From Rhodopseudomonas boonkerdii (GTDB lineage: Bacteria; Pseudomonadota; Alphaproteobacteria; Rhizobiales; Xanthobacteraceae), in assembly GCF_021184025.1 (NCBI RefSeq), contig NZ_CP036537.1, positions 4,960,001 to 5,024,000 on the forward strand: a stretch of DNA of 64,000 bases, in the 5' to 3' direction. Every line of letters starts with the position of its first letter. Position 1 is the first letter of the stretch. A program made the translations under genes and the position numbers. The notes beneath the pieces were generated by a model. It was given only the letters and a program-made list of their open reading frames with translations. It was not told where the DNA came from and ran no database searches. Shown here piece after piece: positions 32,896 to 41,673 of this stretch.

Positions 32896-33024
32896 GCATC
32901 GACCTTCATAGCCGAAGCGAAGCAACCTCCGTGCCATCCCGAAGGATACCGCGCCCTGCCCGGCCAGATGCCCGATCATGCCTTTTCCGCGGCCACGCGT
33001 TGAAAGCGATGTGCCGTCATATGC

Positions 33025-34266
33025 TTAGTCGCAGCGAAACACGTTCTTGCGGATCGTCCCATGCACGCCCCAATTGGCATCCACCACCTGAGTCACGCCG
33101 AAATCAGCCCCCACCGACATCAGTGAGATCGCCTCGTCCTCGCTCAGCTTGTGGACGGTCATCAGGAAGCGCCTGAGCTTGCGGAAGGCGTCGCGCATAG
33201 CGCGGTCGAGACTGGAATGATTGGCAATTTCGACTTGGGCATTGGCGCCGAGTTCAGCGAGATAGTTCGGATAGGTGAAACCATAGACCGACCACGCATC
33301 CGGCGTTTCCAGCATCGGATGGGTCAACCCCTCGAGCTTTGTTCCACCGAGATCGCGATGCTTGTGCAAGATAAATTCGAAATCGCCGGTGAGCGAGGTC
33401 TCGATCGCAGTGCCGCCCAGCTCGCTGTCCCCCTGGGCGGCGTGCGGATCGCCCACGGAGAAGAACGCGCCGGGCACCGCGACGGGATAGAACATCGTGG
33501 CGCCCTTGCCGACGCGCCAGTCGTCGATATTACCGCCGGTATAGCTCGGCGGAATTGACGACACGAAATCTTCCTCGGATGGAGCAAGCCCCATGGTCCC
33601 GAAATGCAACCGCGCCGGCACGCGGACATTGGAGAGAATGTTCTCGCGCTTGACGATGGTCGCGTGATCAACTCGCACGCCGGGATAATCGATGGTCGGA
33701 TGCACGATGCCGTCAGGATCTGTTTGCGGCGTCCAGACATAGTTGTAGACCGCCCGGGCGAACGGTTCGCCCGATGTATCCAGCTCGAAGATCGTCACAA
33801 CCTCGCGCGGCTTCGGCTCTTCGATCAAATCGTGGTAGTGAAACCCCCAATTGGCAGCAATATTCGAACCGAAACATTTGCCGGCATGGCAGGCCTTGCA
33901 GGCTGGCCTCGGCCGCACATCCAGAATGCGCACTTCCAGCACATCGCCGGGCTCCGCGCCCTCGATCGCCACGGGCCCGGTGAGCAGATGCACCCCAACG
34001 CCCTCGCCAGCGCCGCGGATAAACGGACCTTCTGCTGGTCCCGAACCGCGCCGCGCCACAGCCTTATGCTCGCGCGTCCATTTGAACACACTTTCGGCGC
34101 CGGGGTCGCCTTCGATCATGCGCTCATAGTCGTCATTGGCATGATGTGTCAGCGTCTCGATCGTAGCACGGTCGCCGGACTTTAGCGTCAACGCCGGCGC
34201 GACCACTTTGCTGAAATAGCCCCAGTGCACGGTTTTCGGCGACACCGGAAGAAGATGATGTTTCAT
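33025..34266 (-). CDS. fmdA: acetamidase/formamidase
   Basis: Hydrolyses formamide, acetamide or similar short amides to the acid and ammonia; 413 aa. The FmdA/AmdA signature regions are SGDRATIETLTHHANDDYER, GRGAGEGVGVHLLTGPVAI-type (written here IRGAGEGVGVHLLTGPV) and VGDPHAAQGDSELGGTAIET, which hold the metal- and substrate-binding histidine, aspartate and glutamate. The start at 34266 has GAGG eight bases upstream; the alternative at 34302 has none. It follows the fused ABC transporter gene by 43 bp, so the imported compound is probably hydrolysed here. The C-terminal MSVGADFGVTQVVDANWGVH matches the fusion protein's last segment closely, pointing to duplication. Confidence 0.92.
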   Translation of the reverse strand: MKHHLLPVSPKTVHWGYFSKVVAPALTLKSGDRATIETLTHHANDDYERMIEGDPGAESVFKWTREHKAVARRGSGPAEGPFIRGAGEGVGVHLLTGPVAIEGAEPGDVLEVRILDVRPRPACKACHAGKCFGSNIAANWGFHYHDLIEEPKPREVVTIFELDTSGEPFARAVYNYVWTPQTDPDGIVHPTIDYPGVRVDHATIVKRENILSNVRVPARLHFGTMGLAPSEEDFVSSIPPSYTGGNIDDWRVGKGATMFYPVAVPGAFFSVGDPHAAQGDSELGGTAIETSLTGDFEFILHKHRDLGGTKLEGLTHPMLETPDAWSVYGFTYPNYLAELGANAQVEIANHSSLDRAMRDAFRKLRRFLMTVHKLSEDEAISLMSVGADFGVTQVVDANWGVHGTIRKNVFRCD

Positions 34267-34309
34267 GCAAAGGTCCTCACGCAGGTCGACATGGATTGGC
34301 AAGTTCTCA

Positions 34310-35920
34310 TCATGAAGCTTCGGCCTCCATCGCGTTCAGAAAACGCTGTGCCACCGGGTTACGGGGATTGCGCAGCACGTCACTGGTCGGCCCTTCCTCG
34401 ATGATTGAACCTCCGGCCAACAGCACTACGCGGTCGGCGACTTCGCTGGCAAAACGTAGCTGATGGGTGGAGATGATCATGGTGAGCCCGTCCTCCACCG
34501 CGAGGCGGCGGATGACTTCGAGCACCTCATTGACAAGCTCGGGATCGAGTGCCGAGGTCGGCTCATCGAGCAGAAGCACACTCGGATTTGGCGCGATGGC
34601 GCGGGCGATGGCAACGCGCTGCTGCTGGCCCCCGGACAGATGCCGCGGTAGCGCATCGGCGCGATGGCTGAGACCGACACGCGCGAGCAGTTCCAATGCC
34701 CGGTGATCGGCATCGCTGCGCGAGATACCATGCACCCAGCGCAACGGCCCCGCGATGTTCTCCTTGGCCGTGAGATGGCCGAACAGATTGAATTGCTGGA
34801 ACACCATGCCGACGCCGACCTCGGCGCGCGCCTGGGCCAGCAGGCGTGGCGACAATGCCTTGCCATGCTCGTTGAAGCCAAGCTGGCGGCCGCCGACCTT
34901 GATGCTGCCGCCGTTCCACAGTTCGAGATTATTGATGCAGCGGAGCAGCGTGCTCTTGCCAGAGCCGGAGGGGCCAAGCAGCGCAATCACTTCGCCGATC
35001 CGTACCGTGAGATCGACGCCGTCAAGCACGATCTGTTTATCATAGCTCTTGCGCAGCGCTGCAATATCCACGGCCACATTGTTGCGCGCGAGCATCTCGG
35101 CGCGCTTGACCCGATCAATCCGGTCGCCATGCGGACGCGGCGGCGGCAAGCTGGCGGCATCTGCATCAGGCGTGACATTCAGAGGTACCGCTGCGGTCGC
35201 GGTCAGCGGATCGGCCACTCCTTGAGCGCTATACCGCGGCATCACCCGCACGAACGGGATCGGCCTTGACTTGCGGTCGAGGTCAAACAACCATTCGAGA
35301 AAGAGCTGAATACATGCAATCGCTGCGGTGAGAACCAGATAGATCAGGCCAGACGCGAAGAAGATCGAGAAGAAATCGAAGGTCGCCGACGCCATCTGCG
35401 TCGAGCGTAACGTCAGCTCCTGTACTGCGATCACCGAGGCCAGTGACGAATTCTTCAGCGCGCTGACGGTCTCGTTGCCGAAGGCGGGAATCATCGACCG
35501 GATCGCCTGCGGCGCGATAATCCGGCGCATCAGCACGCTCGGTGTCATGCCGAGAGCCTGCCCCGCGGAGACTTGCCCGCGATCCACTCCGAGCACGCCG
35601 GAACGCAACATCTCGGCAATGAAGGGCGCTTCGTTGCAGGCAAGCGCCAGGCCGGCAGCAAGAATGGCGGGTAGCTTGATGCCGATCTGCGGCAAGGCGT
35701 TATAGGCAAACACCATCTGCAAGATCAGCGGCGTACCACGGAAGATCACGGTGTAGACCCGGGCAAAGGATGCCAGCAGCTTGAAGCGGCTGAGCTGCAT
35801 CCATGCCAGGATCACGCCAAGGACCAGGCCACCGAGCAGACCGAGGGCGGTGACCTGCAAGGTCGCCACGATGCCCTCGATCATATACGGCATGGTCAGA
35901 TAGTGGAGGAACAGCTCCAT
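34310..35920 (-). CDS. polar amino acid-type ABC transporter, permease-ATPase fusion
   Basis: One 536-aa chain holds both membrane and ATPase subunits of a His/Glu/Gln/opine-type importer. Residues 1-225 are the permease, with the EAA loop GQALGMTPSVLMRRIIAPQA at about 120-139. A proline-rich linker (226-280) leads to the ATPase: Walker A GPSGSGKSTLL (316-326), signature HLSGGQQQRVAIARAI, Walker B VLLLDEPTSALDPEL. In most systems these are separate GlnP and GlnQ proteins. The binding protein is encoded 31 bp upstream and FmdA 43 bp downstream. A homodimer of the fusion would supply two permeases and two ATPases. Substrate unknown; an amide or amino-acid derivative fits the neighbours. Confidence 0.92.
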   Translation of the reverse strand: MELFLHYLTMPYMIEGIVATLQVTALGLLGGLVLGVILAWMQLSRFKLLASFARVYTVIFRGTPLILQMVFAYNALPQIGIKLPAILAAGLALACNEAPFIAEMLRSGVLGVDRGQVSAGQALGMTPSVLMRRIIAPQAIRSMIPAFGNETVSALKNSSLASVIAVQELTLRSTQMASATFDFFSIFFASGLIYLVLTAAIACIQLFLEWLFDLDRKSRPIPFVRVMPRYSAQGVADPLTATAAVPLNVTPDADAASLPPPRPHGDRIDRVKRAEMLARNNVAVDIAALRKSYDKQIVLDGVDLTVRIGEVIALLGPSGSGKSTLLRCINNLELWNGGSIKVGGRQLGFNEHGKALSPRLLAQARAEVGVGMVFQQFNLFGHLTAKENIAGPLRWVHGISRSDADHRALELLARVGLSHRADALPRHLSGGQQQRVAIARAIAPNPSVLLLDEPTSALDPELVNEVLEVIRRLAVEDGLTMIISTHQLRFASEVADRVVLLAGGSIIEEGPTSDVLRNPRNPVAQRFLNAMEAEAS

Positions 35921-35951
35921 GGAGCGGGTCGTCCTTCCCTGAGCGCTGCCC

Positions 35952-36845
35952 TTACTTGACGATCAGCAAACCGGGCTCAATCAGATTGTTCGGATCGAGA
36001 TTCCACTTCTTCAGCAGCGCAAGCTGATCACCCGACTTGTGGATCTCGACCATCGCCGCATGCACGGCATCGCGGAATTTCGGCTTGTCCTTGGGCACGC
36101 CGATCCCGACCTGATAGGGAATCGTCACCGCGATTGCCTTTTCCAGCTTGTCCGGATAGGCCTTCACAGCATTGTCGACGGTGTTGACGTCGTTGATGTA
36201 GGTGTCGGCACGGCCGGCGAGGATCGCCTGAATGCAGTTGGCATTGTTGTCATAGAGCTGGATGGCCGGCTCCGGCTTGCCGAGCTTCTTGCATTCCGGC
36301 CCCAGCGCCTGGATCAACGGCACTTCCACATAGCCGGTGTTTTCGGCGGCCGTTGCGCCACAGAGCGATGTATCGATGCCGGTGATCTTCTTCGGATTGC
36401 CCTTGGCGACCAGCACACCATCGAACACCTTGGAATAGGTGATGAAATCGGCGGCCTTGGCGCGCTCCTCGGTGGCATAGATGTCGGAGATCACAATGTC
36501 GGCCTGCCCGCTCTGGAGCGTGGTCAGCAGTGCCGCGAAAGCCACGGCCTTGTAGGTCAGCTTAAAACCGAGACATTCGCCGATCATCTCGCCGAGATCG
36601 ATATCGAAGCCGATATATTTGCTCGGATCCTTGGGGTCGATGGACTCGTAGCCGGGTGTATGCGGATTGATCGCATTGACCAGCGTCTTGCCCTTCCAGT
36701 CCGGATATTTCACCTGCAGAGCGGCACAGGCCGCAGGCGCAGCTGCCTTGGCATCGGTGGACGCACCAATACCTACCACCAGCAACGTTCCCAGCGCCGC
36801 GACATGCATCAATCTGTGAATGCGCGGAAAAGATAATGTGAGCAT
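35952..36845 (-). CDS. amino acid-type ABC transporter substrate-binding protein
   Basis: A 297-aa type II periplasmic binding protein (SBP_bac_3 family). The signal peptide is HVAALGTLLVVGIGASTDAKA (cleavage near residue 33). Ligand-binding landmarks follow: YIGFDIDLGEMIGECLGFKL (about 78-97), FAALLTTLQSGQADIVISD with the ligand-contact aspartate, and the hinge region DNNANCIQAILAGRADTYIND. It is the first gene of the operon that continues with the permease-ATPase fusion, FmdA and AraC-FmdA. The AT-rich region behind it (36846-37152) should contain the promoter. Confidence 0.92.
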   Translation of the reverse strand: MLTLSFPRIHRLMHVAALGTLLVVGIGASTDAKAAAPAACAALQVKYPDWKGKTLVNAINPHTPGYESIDPKDPSKYIGFDIDLGEMIGECLGFKLTYKAVAFAALLTTLQSGQADIVISDIYATEERAKAADFITYSKVFDGVLVAKGNPKKITGIDTSLCGATAAENTGYVEVPLIQALGPECKKLGKPEPAIQLYDNNANCIQAILAGRADTYINDVNTVDNAVKAYPDKLEKAIAVTIPYQVGIGVPKDKPKFRDAVHAAMVEIHKSGDQLALLKKWNLDPNNLIEPGLLIVK

Positions 36846-37152
36846 TCGATCCCTCCTTCGACGTTGTCATGGCCGAAGCCACGGTCCAAACCTCGAAGAA
36901 GCTAGCGGCGGTCAGCGCCGGAATACTTGTCTGGGAGCGCACAATAAATTGGATGAAGGGGTGCCAGACTTTGGGCAAGACACGCTTAGATTATGAGCAT
37001 CGCCTTCGCGCAGCGAAGAAAGAGGCGGCGTCACAATCACTTGCGTCGAACCAAGCCAGCAATTGGTGTGAATGGAAGCGCAATGGCGCTCCACTCAGGA
37101 GAAGAATGCGAACTCTCATGCGATTGAAATTGGTATATGAAGCTTAGCTGCT
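36846..37152. other. 307-bp intergenic region, promoter region for the amide transporter operon
   Basis: Lies between the binding-protein start and the end of the autotransporter gene, both on the minus strand, so it must hold an operon promoter. A TGGCAC at about 36959-36964 (minus strand) lacks the paired TTGC of a sigma-54 site. A 92-residue plus-strand open frame here has no known features and is not called. No RNA gene, repeat or operator stands out. Confidence 0.4.
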
Positions 37153-39777
37153 TCAAAACGGAACCGATGCGCGTCCGCGGAACGTCCAGATCTGCACGTT
37201 GCTGCCGATGCCGCCGAGTTCGGCGCCGAGAGCGACAGTGGCCTCGTTGCCGAGACGCGCCGCCACACCTCCGGTGACGCGTGCGGACCAGCCATCGAGC
37301 AGCGGGACGGAGGCGAGCGGTACGGCACTGGCCAGCGCCGAGGCGGCGGCATCATCGCCGGTGAAGTAGTAATCCGCATAGAACCCGGCATAGGGCGCCA
37401 GCATCACGGCGGCTCCGGTGAGCCAGGGATAGCTGAGCTTCATGCCGGCCGAGGCGCGTCCGGTGAAGAACGTGCGATCCGCCTGCAGCGTGCCGAGGGA
37501 ATCCGTATAGGCGTTCTCCCGCTCCCACAGGGCATAGAGTTTCGCTGAAGGTTCGATATCGAAACCATGGGTGCTGTAGTTGCCGGTCAGCCCGCTCGAT
37601 ATCATCCAGCGCTGGCCGCTGAAGCTGCCTGTAGCCGTGCCTGCGGTGCCGTCATAGCCGATCCCAGAATAGGCCGCGGCCGCATCGAAGCGCAGTCCCG
37701 GCGCGAACCGCCAGCCGAGATACGAGCCCAGCGTCCAGCCGTCGCCTTTAAGGTGTCCGTTCAGCGCATCGGAGCGGTAGTCGAAGGTCTCGTAGCCGCC
37801 GAACGCGCCGACCAGAAAGGTGGGCGAGATTCTGCGCGTCAGGCCCAGCAGCGCATTGATCTGGCTGCCATACAGAACGGGGGCCGATGTCGACGATCCC
37901 CAGCGATCGATGCCGCTGCCTTTGACATCCGCCCACAACAGCCAGTCCTTCGGCGCAACATAGCGAGGCGCAGACGCCTTGACGGGCATCGCATTGCGAT
38001 TGATGGCGGCGAAAGCATCGTCGACCCGGGAGGTGCCCTGCGACGGTTGCGGCTGCGCATGGCTGCTGGCCGACGCGTCGGTGCCCGCGGTTGCGGCCTG
38101 CGGCTGGTCGGGATCGGCGGAGAAGTTGAAACGGATGCTGCTTCCGCTCGGCGAGATCAGGCTGCCACCGTCGTTGAAGCCTTCGGAGATCGCGGTGTCG
38201 ATCGCGCCTGCAATGGCTGCGCCGGAGTTTTGCGCCACGGTCTTGGTTGCGATGATCTGTAGGGCTCGCAGTTTCAGACTATCCTGCGGCGTGCTCACCG
38301 CCTGCAACAGTGCCGCCGAGGTGCTGGCCTTGAACGCGTCATTGCCGGCATAGGTCGCGGTGATGGTATGAGTGCCAGCCGTCAGCGCCGAGGTGGTCAG
38401 GCTGGCGACTCCGCCCGCCAAAGTCGCGCTGCCGATCGCGATGCCGCCATCGTCGAACCTCACCGTGCCGGTCGGCGTGTCGCCTCCGCCTGTCACGGTT
38501 GCCGTGAACGTCACCGCCTGTCCCGGCGTGCTCGGATTGGCAGATGAGACGAGGACCGTCGATGTCGTCGCCTGGTTGACGGCCTGGCTCAGCGCCGATG
38601 ACGTGCTGGATGCATTGTTGGCATCGCCGCCATAGATCGCCGTGATCGCATGCGTTCCGGATGGCAGTGCCGATGTGGTCAACGTCGCCAGTCCGCTACT
38701 GAGGGTGCCGGTGCCCAGCGTCGCCGCGCCGTCCATGAACGTGACCGTGCCTGTGGGCGTGCCGCTCGTGCCAGTCACGGTTGCGGTGAAGGTGACGGCC
38801 TGTCCCGGCGTGCTGGGATTGGCAGACGAGACGAGGACAGTCGCCGTCGCCGTCTGGTTGACAGCCTGGTTCAGCACCGATGACGTATTGGACATGTTGT
38901 TGGTATCGCCGCCATAGACGGCCGTGATCGCATGCGTTCCGGACGTCAGCGCCGATGTGGTGAACGTCGCCAGTCCGCCACTGAGGGTACCTGTGCCCAG
39001 CGTCGTCGTGCCGTCCTGGAATGTCACCGTGCCGGTAGGCAATGCGCCCGACACTGTGGCGGTGAAGGTGACGGCCTGTCCCGGAAGGCTCGGGTTGGGC
39101 GACGCAACCAACGTAACATTGCTGTTCGCCCTGGCGACAATGATGTCCTGGGTCACCTGACTCGCGGCCGCGACAGTGGTTCCGTTGCCGGCCTGATCGG
39201 CGGCCACGGTGCAGGTGCCTGCGCTCACCATGGTGACAATGCCGCCGAAAACCGTGCACACGCCCGTGGTCAGCGAGGAATAGGTCACCGCCAGGCCGCT
39301 GCTTGACGAGGCCAGCGGACTGACCGCAAACGAGCCGCCGCTGACAAAGGATCGTCCCGCCTGGGCGCCGAATGTGATGGTCTGGCTGACCGGTCCGACC
39401 GTATAGTTATTTGAAGCGGCGGTGCCGACGCCGGCTTCGCTGCCAACGTTTGTCACCCCGGACAATGCCAGAAAGACTTGGTTGTTTGCGAGCGTTGCAC
39501 TCGAGCTTGCGGTGAGGATGACCGTGTAGGTGATGTTATCTGTCGTGCCGAGATCGGATAAAGTCGCAGCCGAGAGCCACATGTCACCAATGGAAAAGCC
39601 GGTCACCGCTTCAGAGAAAACGACGGTCACGGTCGCCGTCTGGCCATGGGCCAGTTGATCTGGGGCGACGGTAATGGTCGCTGTCGGGGGCGTCGCATGG
39701 GCTGACGTCGAAACGGTAAGACATGCGAATACGACAAATGCGGCCAGCCTGATGCTGCCAATGATGCGACCGATCAC
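37153..39777 (-). CDS. autotransporter with Ig-like repeats and C-terminal beta-barrel
   Basis: A surface or secreted protein of 874 aa from the GTG at 39777. This start gives a clean signal peptide (MIGRIIGSIRLAAFVVF, then STSAHA). The ATG at 39825 would add 16 residues and has no ribosome site. The passenger has an N-terminal Ig-like domain (TATITVAPDQLAHGQTATV), a second beta-rich segment, and three tandem Ig-like units of 89-94 residues. The last 270 residues form the autotransporter barrel (SGQRWMISSGLTGNYSTHGF, ending in RASVPF with the terminal phenylalanine needed for BAM recognition). An adhesin or cell-contact role is likely but not proved. It is flanked by unrelated metabolic genes. 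Confidence 0.88.
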   Translation of the reverse strand: MIGRIIGSIRLAAFVVFACLTVSTSAHATPPTATITVAPDQLAHGQTATVTVVFSEAVTGFSIGDMWLSAATLSDLGTTDNITYTVILTASSSATLANNQVFLALSGVTNVGSEAGVGTAASNNYTVGPVSQTITFGAQAGRSFVSGGSFAVSPLASSSSGLAVTYSSLTTGVCTVFGGIVTMVSAGTCTVAADQAGNGTTVAAASQVTQDIIVARANSNVTLVASPNPSLPGQAVTFTATVSGALPTGTVTFQDGTTTLGTGTLSGGLATFTTSALTSGTHAITAVYGGDTNNMSNTSSVLNQAVNQTATATVLVSSANPSTPGQAVTFTATVTGTSGTPTGTVTFMDGAATLGTGTLSSGLATLTTSALPSGTHAITAIYGGDANNASSTSSALSQAVNQATTSTVLVSSANPSTPGQAVTFTATVTGGGDTPTGTVRFDDGGIAIGSATLAGGVASLTTSALTAGTHTITATYAGNDAFKASTSAALLQAVSTPQDSLKLRALQIIATKTVAQNSGAAIAGAIDTAISEGFNDGGSLISPSGSSIRFNFSADPDQPQAATAGTDASASSHAQPQPSQGTSRVDDAFAAINRNAMPVKASAPRYVAPKDWLLWADVKGSGIDRWGSSTSAPVLYGSQINALLGLTRRISPTFLVGAFGGYETFDYRSDALNGHLKGDGWTLGSYLGWRFAPGLRFDAAAAYSGIGYDGTAGTATGSFSGQRWMISSGLTGNYSTHGFDIEPSAKLYALWERENAYTDSLGTLQADRTFFTGRASAGMKLSYPWLTGAAVMLAPYAGFYADYYFTGDDAAASALASAVPLASVPLLDGWSARVTGGVAARLGNEATVALGAELGGIGSNVQIWTFRGRASVPF
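38293..39123 (-). repeat. three tandem Ig-like repeat units in the autotransporter gene
   Basis: Three in-frame units of about 267-282 bp (39123-38857, 38856-38575, 38574-38293) encode the pattern SANPSTPGQAVTFTATVTG, then GTGTLS.GLAT.TTSAL and GTHAITA.YGGD. Units 2 and 3 are the closest in their first halves, units 1 and 2 in their second halves, which suggests duplication with recombination. Such stretches are prone to length variation. Confidence 0.85.
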
Positions 39778-39937
39778 GTAAACCCCAGCATTTGTATGAC
39801 GTACCCCGGTAGGGGTTGATCGCATACATATCGGGACGCGTCGAGCGCAAATAAATGCGCGCCGATCTAAGCGATGTCCGACCGTTGTAAACGCGGATGG
39901 GCGAGCCGGCTGCAGCAGCGTGCAACCGTTAGGCTGT

Positions 39938-40723
39938 CTAGACGCTACGGATCAGGCCGCCATCTACGCGGATCATGGTGCCCGTGACGTAAGACGCACG
40001 TTCACTCGCTAGAAAAGCAACCATGTCGGCGAATTCCTGCGGGCGGCCATAACGCCCCGCCGGAATGGTTGCCATCGACGCTTTCGCAACGGCATCAATG
40101 CTGCTGCCCGTGCGGTCTGCCGCCGCCTTGTCGATCTGGTCGACACGTTCGGTATGGATACGACCGGGCAGTGCCATATTGACGGTGATACCCTCCCCAG
40201 CCACTTCGGTAGCAAGTGTCTTCGACCAACCGGCAACCGCTGCGCGAATGCCATTGGAGAGCGCCAATCGCGGGATTGGCTGTTCGACGCCTGTCGATCC
40301 GATAGTGATAATCCGTCCCCAGCCGCGTTGCTGCATTGCCGGCAGCAAACGCTGCACGAGATGGAAAAGGTTGGCAGCCATGGTTTCGAACTCGCGCAGC
40401 CAGTCATCGCGCACAGCATCTTTGGCCTCGCGCTGCGGCGGACCGCCGGAGTTGCCGATCACAATATCGACCCCGGATTTTGTCAGTAGACGATCGACAA
40501 GGGCATCTACCGAAGCGAGATCGCTGACATCGACACGCATGGGCGTGACCCGCTGCTGCTGATCAGACGGCAAGTCAGCCGTCCAGGCTGCGATATCTTC
40601 CATATTGCGTGCCGCCGCGATGACGCTGGCACCTTCCTGCACCAGGGTCCGCGCCACGGCAGCGCCGAGGCCACGACTTGCACCAAGGACGAGCGCTGTC
40701 TTTCCGACCAATCCGAGTTCCAT
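39938..40723 (-). CDS. SDR family oxidoreductase with atypical active site
   Basis: A 261-aa short-chain dehydrogenase fold. The cofactor motif is GASRGLG (residues 14-20) and the NSGGPP turn stands for the usual NNAG. The catalytic serine region GSTGVEQPIPRLALSNG is present, but the Tyr-x-x-x-Lys pair expected next is replaced by a LSNGIRAAVAGW wording. This belongs to a known subgroup of SDRs with LSN..R in that place. The C-terminal GTMIRVDGGLIRSV is regular. Its ATG overlaps the stop of the DapA-family gene (ATGA), so the two are co-translated. Redox activity on a keto acid product of the lyase is a guess. Confidence 0.85.
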   Translation of the reverse strand: MELGLVGKTALVLGASRGLGAAVARTLVQEGASVIAAARNMEDIAAWTADLPSDQQQRVTPMRVDVSDLASVDALVDRLLTKSGVDIVIGNSGGPPQREAKDAVRDDWLREFETMAANLFHLVQRLLPAMQQRGWGRIITIGSTGVEQPIPRLALSNGIRAAVAGWSKTLATEVAGEGITVNMALPGRIHTERVDQIDKAAADRTGSSIDAVAKASMATIPAGRYGRPQEFADMVAFLASERASYVTGTMIRVDGGLIRSV

Positions 40724-41655
40724 CAGCCAATTTCCTTCAGGCGGCGCGTCTGGCGTGAAATCAGCCGCTCGACATCGACAATATCGGCCGCCGACAACGC
40801 AGCACCAGGTTTACGCAGCACTGGGGACGCGATCGCGCCGCGCTTGGCCAGAATGTATTTTCTGATGGCAAGGCCGGGGCCCGGCTGTTGCTCGTAACGC
40901 GCAAGCGGCAGATAGGCGTCGAACAGATCGTGAGCGCGCTCGATCTTGCCCGCCGCATGCGCGCGCCAGACATCGACCATCATCTCCGGATAAGCGAATC
41001 CAGTCATCGCGCCGTCGGCGCCACGCGTCAGCTCTTCCGGCAGAAACACGCCGCCATTGCCTACCAGCACCGAAATGCGACGTGCAGCGCCCTTGTCGCT
41101 GGCGGCCCGGATCGCAGCAAGCTTGGCGAGACCCGGCCAATCCTCATGTTTGAGCATGACCATATTCGGCAACCGCCCGACAATTTTCAGGATCACCGCA
41201 GGCGTGATCTGAACGCCCGTAGACAGCGGGAAGTCCTGCAACACCAGCGGCGTCGCAGCGCCGATCGCTTCGGCAACCATATCATAATAGGCAACGATCT
41301 GATCGTCCGTCCGCAGCATGCCGGGAGGCGCCACCATCACGCCGGCAGCGCCGTCATCCATCACCGCCTTGCTTAATTCGCCCATGGCGGCAAACCCCGG
41401 CCCCGAGACCCCGACGACGATCGGAACACGACCGGCTGTCCGTGCGAGCACCCGGCGCACGAGAGTGCGGGATTCCTCTGCCGTCAGCTTGGGAGCCTCG
41501 CCCATCATCCCGAGCAGCGTCAGGCCGGTCGCACCCTTCTCGAGATAGAACTCGACCATACGATCTGCACTGTCGAGGTCGAGCGCACCATTTTCGGTGA
41601 ATGGCGTAACGGCGATCACATAGACGCCGCGTGCCGTCTCATCCAATAACATCAT
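40723..41655 (-). CDS. DapA/DHDPS-family lyase or aldolase
   Basis: A 310-aa class I aldolase-fold protein. The pyruvate-binding segment LLGMMGEAPKLTAEE (near 48) replaces the GTTGE of true DapA, and the Schiff-base lysine is in VMLKHEDWPG (near 170). The C-terminal part contains RGADGAMTGFAYPEMMVDVW, the segment also found as a relic at 19536-19602. It lies between the GlcD-like flavoprotein gene (18 bp upstream) and the SDR gene (4-bp overlap), an arrangement that suggests a sugar-acid or hydroxy-acid pathway. It differs clearly from the DapA-family protein at the left edge. Confidence 0.9.
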   Translation of the reverse strand: MMLLDETARGVYVIAVTPFTENGALDLDSADRMVEFYLEKGATGLTLLGMMGEAPKLTAEESRTLVRRVLARTAGRVPIVVGVSGPGFAAMGELSKAVMDDGAAGVMVAPPGMLRTDDQIVAYYDMVAEAIGAATPLVLQDFPLSTGVQITPAVILKIVGRLPNMVMLKHEDWPGLAKLAAIRAASDKGAARRISVLVGNGGVFLPEELTRGADGAMTGFAYPEMMVDVWRAHAAGKIERAHDLFDAYLPLARYEQQPGPGLAIRKYILAKRGAIASPVLRKPGAALSAADIVDVERLISRQTRRLKEIG

Positions 41656-41673
41656 CCAACATTCCTGATATGT

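Noticed and set aside
32896..32979. N-terminal extension of the AraC-FmdA protein
   Set aside because: The 28 extra residues match no AraC family member and the ATG at 32895 has a better context.
36955..36975. Possible sigma-54 promoter (TGGCAC)
   Set aside because: The paired TTGC element is absent at the required distance.
36869..37147. 92-residue plus-strand open frame in the gap before the amide operon
   Set aside because: No domain, no ribosome site and it runs through the probable promoter region of the minus-strand operon.
38293..39123. Tandem repeats that might be a CRISPR-like array
   Set aside because: The period of about 280 bp and the in-frame protein pattern show they encode Ig-like domains, with no spacers.
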